Shown here piece by piece: positions 61,111 through 64,000 of a stretch of DNA of 64,000 nucleotides. The stretch is from an uncultured Verrucomicrobiota bacterium (lineage in GTDB: Bacteria; Verrucomicrobiota; Verrucomicrobiia; Opitutales; Opitutaceae). Under the pieces are notes generated by a model. That model had not been told where the DNA came from. It saw only the letters and a list, made by a program, of their open reading frames with translations, and searched no databases. The position numbers were made by a program, and so were the translations under genes. The stretch lies in NCBI GenBank assembly GCA_903898675.1, contig CAIUGM010000022.1, forward strand, positions 1 to 64,000. Direction: 5' to 3'. Within the stretch, counting starts at the first letter, position 1, and each line of letters opens with the position of its first letter.

Positions 61111-62508
61111 TCAGTGCGCCCCGGCGTGCGCCGCTTCCTGGACCTTGCGGGGATCGGTGGCGGCGATGATCGCGCTGACCGCCTTCTGGTTGAAGCCCTT
61201 GAAGCCGCCCTTGCGCTCGAGGTTTTCCAGGTGGCTGCCGATGGCACCGTCCCGCACGAACCCCTCCGCCTGCGCATTCGTGATCAGGCCCTTGGCGCGC
61301 AGCCTTTCCACGCGCGCGGGGTTCACCTTCCAGCGTTCGCCCTCGGTGAAGGCCTGCTTGAGAAACGGGAAATCCGAGAACGGCTTCATCGTCGCGACGC
61401 CCTCGGCCGCGAGCTGCTCCTTGAGCAGGAGGTGGTTGAACCGCGCCTCGAGGTGATGCATGCCCGACTGCAGGAAGCTGTCGCCATGCAGGCCGCACCA
61501 CAGGCCGACCGTCCGCACGAACGGCACCTCCGGGAGTTTCTTCGCGGCGTAGTCCTCGTTCATTTCCTCGGGCAACAGGTCCACGTCGGCGAAGACCACG
61601 ATGCCCACGGTGGACGTCTCCATCACCTGCGCGCCCCAGCCCGCCTCGGCCCCGGCGTAGAACCGCTCGCGCTTGGCGAGGCCGAGCTTTTCCATGAATT
61701 TCACGAGGTCGGGAAAATACCGCCGCGAGCAGCGGAAGGTGTGGTGGTCGTGGTTGGCCCAGCCGAGCCCCAGCAGGTCCTGCCGGCGTTTCTGCACGCG
61801 GCCGGCGCGGTTCAGCAGCTCCCAGAAATAGCGTTCCTCCGCGAAGAAAAGCTCGCAGGCCACGTCGGTCCCGACGAGGTCGAGGCACTGCTGCAGCACC
61901 TCGAACGCGTGCCGGGCACCGTCGTCATCGTGGGCGAAGTCCCGCTTCCGGGTGCGCCAGAGTTCGCGGACCTTCCACACGGCCTCGGCAAAGCCGGCGC
62001 GCGGCTCGTTGACGATGAAGCCGCGGTAACCCAGCCGCTCCACGGCCTGGAAAAGCGCCCCGTTCTCCTCGCTGACCGTGATGATGCGGTAGCGCGCCCC
62101 CGGCCGGCCGAGCGGCTCGCCGGTCAGGCCGTGCCGGGCCATGAAGTCCGCCAGGTACTCCGGCCGCACAGCCAGCGCGACGGGCGCGGCGGACGGCTCC
62201 GCCTTCAGGCTCACGATCACCCGCGGCAGCATCGCGTGCGGATGCGCCAGCACCGTGTGGTGCACCGGCGCATCGCTGGCCTCGGGCAGGAACCCGGCGG
62301 CACGAAACGCCGGCTCATGATCCGCCGACACGACAAAATGGTCGGTCCACTCGAAAAACTCCGTGCCCGTCTCGTCGTGCATCCGCTGCGCCAGCCGGGC
62401 CGCCGTGCTATTCCGGGCGAGGAAGGCGTTGATGTGTTGGGACAGCAGCGCCTCCGCCTCGTAGGCAAGCGGCCAGTTGAAATTCGCCGGGGCATTCAAA
62501 GCAGTCAT
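61111..62508 (-). CDS. VOC-fold-like protein (candidate 2-oxoadipate dioxygenase by context)
   Basis: 465 residues (MTALNAPANFNWPLAYEAEA). Two blocks look like vicinal-oxygen-chelate units: WTDHFVVSADHEPAFRAAGF with PHAMLPRVIVSLKAEPS, and GWANHDHHTFRCSRRYFPDL, FYAGAEAGWGAQVMETSTVG. The His-rich NHDHH and the Glu of METS would suit a metal site, as in the DUF1338/HglS family that converts 2-oxoadipate to D-2-hydroxyglutarate in lysine breakdown. I could not confirm the family by eye; placement before saccharopine and aminoadipate genes on the same strand is the main argument. No signal peptide. Confidence 0.55.
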   Translation of the reverse strand: MTALNAPANFNWPLAYEAEALLSQHINAFLARNSTAARLAQRMHDETGTEFFEWTDHFVVSADHEPAFRAAGFLPEASDAPVHHTVLAHPHAMLPRVIVSLKAEPSAAPVALAVRPEYLADFMARHGLTGEPLGRPGARYRIITVSEENGALFQAVERLGYRGFIVNEPRAGFAEAVWKVRELWRTRKRDFAHDDDGARHAFEVLQQCLDLVGTDVACELFFAEERYFWELLNRAGRVQKRRQDLLGLGWANHDHHTFRCSRRYFPDLVKFMEKLGLAKRERFYAGAEAGWGAQVMETSTVGIVVFADVDLLPEEMNEDYAAKKLPEVPFVRTVGLWCGLHGDSFLQSGMHHLEARFNHLLLKEQLAAEGVATMKPFSDFPFLKQAFTEGERWKVNPARVERLRAKGLITNAQAEGFVRDGAIGSHLENLERKGGFKGFNQKAVSAIIAATDPRKVQEAAHAGAH

Positions 62509-62788
62509 GAGCGTGGGTGGGTTGAAACAGGGCCGGCCGGGATGCGCCCCGGGCGGTGATATATTTAACTGGGTATCCATTTGACTCAAGTAACCCAACT
62601 CCCAGAAATTCACGATTAGCCCAGCTAATCGCCGCTCCGATCGTGCGGCTCGGGATACAGGCTCAAGAATTTCGGAATCCGATCTGATAAAAGAGATATC
62701 CCCTTAATCGGATTACGCGAGTAAAAGATAAACTGCCTTCGCAGTGGGCCGCCGCTTTAGCCGCCGCGCGCGAGAAGGTTTTCGCGTC
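62509..62788 (-). promoter_or_regulatory. Upstream region of the lysine-catabolism cluster
   Basis: The 280 bases between the HipA-like gene and the VOC-like gene have AT-rich patches (GATATATTTAACTGGG near 62560; CGGATTACGCGAGTAAAAG near 62708) that may hold the cluster's promoter. No operator could be recognised. No ORF is convincing here. Confidence 0.35.
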
Positions 62789-64000
62789 TTATGGCCGAGG
62801 CTTAATCCCACCCGGGTTTTGGTGCGGCGGCGTCGTGTCTTTTTTTGCCCGCTCAACCGAATTTGCGCGAGTGAGTGGATTCAAGGTCGAATCAGCCTCA
62901 ACCTGCTGAGCCAAGCGAGCAACCTTCGTCGCGTTTCGCGCAGCCTCTTGGCGCATGTCTTGGGACACGCGTTGGTCATTCGACACCGCCTCCCAAAATT
63001 CGCTGGCAGCCGAAGCTGCGCCCGACCAGTCGACATTAGTGTCGGCGTCGGGAGTGGGCGGAGTAAAAGTGCGGGGAACGACCTCTCCCTGCTGATTGGG
63101 GCGATAAAGCATGGGCAGCATGTCGTATATCGGAGCAAAACGGAAATGGCTCGCCGGTTCCCAGATCAACGCCGCATTGGCTGCGTGCATATCTTCGTTT
63201 CCGATCAATCCGCCGAAGCACTGGGCCCAACGGATCGCTTGGGCATCGCCGGCCTGGAGTAGCCCCCGCTTTTCCAACCGCGTCGCTGCCTGCGACCAGT
63301 TGTCCGCGCTGCGTTCCGAAGTGGCGTAGGTTGCCACGCCGAGGCCAACAACGCCAACTCGACCGAGGGTAGGTGTGCGATCGAAGCGTTCGCTCTCCAG
63401 GAAGCAGCGACCGTGGCCAAAAAACACCTCGTTAGTAGCAGCCTTTCCTCCCCTGCGATTGATCGTAGTGGCAGCCAGGTGCTCGCAAACCAGCAGGTCG
63501 GCCCAGCGCTGGCCCGCGGGGGTGTTCACTGGGGGCGAGAACTTGATGATAAGGCTTCGATGGCTGCCGGCCACCCCGCCGTCCACAGCAGCCAGGAATT
63601 TGGGTTGTTCACCGTCGGCAGAGGATCCGATAATCTCGCCTTCGTGAGCGCTTGTCATCATGTCGGGATATCGAGCACGGGCTTGATCCAGAGATAGGGA
63701 ACGCCCGGCGCGCGCGGCAGCCATCTGCTGCATCACCTCCGCTTTTGCAGTTTCCCCAACAAGCATGTTCCCGGGCAAGTCCGTGCCGGTCGTTATGCAA
63801 TACTCAAGCAGGTCGTCATCAGCCCAATCTCGCACGTCCTTGGGCGTGTTGGAACGCTCAGAGAATCTGCGTGCAATGGAACGTCCAAGGTAACCGCCAG
63901 GACGGGCAGCCGTGAGGAAAAACGGCAACCCGGGGGAGATGCTCTCACTGACACAAGGCGGCAATGGTTCGCCCTTCAAGCCACTTGCCGGGAGGAAACG
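62789..64000 (-). CDS. HipA/YjjJ-family kinase-like toxin (5' end outside window)
   Basis: The frame is open to the right window edge, and codons before the first visible start (RFLPASGLKGEP) look protein-like, so the N-terminus is cut. Visible: GGYLGRSIARRF, DDLLEYCITTGTDLPGNMLV (a YjjJ-type opening), SLIIKFSPP, the kinase-like catalytic segment LIGNEDMHAANAALI and the metal motif PIYDMLPMLYRP. HipA-like kinases inhibit growth by phosphorylating tRNA synthetases. The YjjJ branch is less studied and may lack a paired antitoxin. It is co-directional with, but apart from, the lysine cluster. Confidence 0.8.
   Translation of the reverse strand, partial: RFLPASGLKGEPLPPCVSESISPGLPFFLTAARPGGYLGRSIARRFSERSNTPKDVRDWADDDLLEYCITTGTDLPGNMLVGETAKAEVMQQMAAARAGRSLSLDQARARYPDMMTSAHEGEIIGSSADGEQPKFLAAVDGGVAGSHRSLIIKFSPPVNTPAGQRWADLLVCEHLAATTINRRGGKAATNEVFFGHGRCFLESERFDRTPTLGRVGVVGLGVATYATSERSADNWSQAATRLEKRGLLQAGDAQAIRWAQCFGGLIGNEDMHAANAALIWEPASHFRFAPIYDMLPMLYRPNQQGEVVPRTFTPPTPDADTNVDWSGAASAASEFWEAVSNDQRVSQDMRQEAARNATKVARLAQQVEADSTLNPLTRANSVERAKKDTTPPHQNPGGIKPRP

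Noticed and set aside
62509-62788. tRNA-like or riboswitch-like structure upstream of the lysine cluster
   Set aside because: No cloverleaf, T-loop or lysine-riboswitch core could be found by eye.

Overview
The window is GC-rich chromosomal DNA from a bacterium. The mix of proteins points to Verrucomicrobiota, probably Opitutaceae: many secreted carbohydrate-active enzymes, periplasmic sugar-isomerase-like proteins with Sec or Tat signals, a ParE/ParC pair of the Bacteroidetes/Verrucomicrobia kind, and DUF3185 and DUF1684 proteins. This assignment is inference from gene content; no rRNA or tRNA gene was seen. About 55 protein genes are supported, on both strands, mostly as single genes or short operons, with unusually repeat-rich intergenic DNA.

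Layout. 1-12.9 kb: glutaredoxin tail, a 30-residue membrane microprotein with its own terminator, OsmC, secreted esterase, L,D-transpeptidase, Gpt, GH5 cellulase, YchJ, SNF2 helicase, UbiB kinase and a frameshifted HDOD protein. 13-18.4 kb: a thioredoxin and a secreted sugar-oxidation cluster (two isomerase-like proteins around a GMC dehydrogenase and its Tat-exported small subunit). 18.5-32.4 kb: an S9-like protein lacking the nucleophile serine, double-thioredoxin and beta-propeller proteins, a GH26-DUF1684 fusion, methyltransferase, MFS pump, alpha/beta hydrolase, DsbA-like protein, lipoprotein, thioredoxin and response regulator. 32.5-40.5 kb: parE and parC separated by an opposite-strand esterase flanked by direct repeats, then a RelE-type toxin-antitoxin pair. 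40.5-50.1 kb: PIG-L deacetylase, a lower-GC patch (AbrB-type protein, HNH nuclease), GH35 beta-galactosidase, an ORF6N protein containing palindromes, acyltransferase, alcohol dehydrogenase and acid phosphatase. 50.2-64 kb: a response regulator/cNMP-domain membrane-protein operon behind an AT-rich palindromic leader, a large EF-hand membrane protein, secreted adenosine deaminase, a chemoreceptor, a probable lysine-catabolism operon and a HipA/YjjJ-like kinase cut by the window end.

Functionally the secreted GH5, GH26, GH35 and esterase enzymes suggest breakdown of plant polysaccharides (cellulose, mannan, galactosides). The GMC/isomerase cluster may oxidise and isomerise sugars in the periplasm. 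The three-gene minus-strand operon at the right looks like saccharopine-route lysine degradation and includes a poorly characterised VOC-like enzyme. The clearest oddities are: a 116-bp insertion that duplicates and replaces the 3' end of parC; nested palindromic repeats between genes, one type of which is translated inside ParC; the GH26-DUF1684 fusion; perfect palindromes in and near the ORF6N gene; and the microprotein. Starts were chosen by domain fit and upstream sequence and are not experimentally supported.
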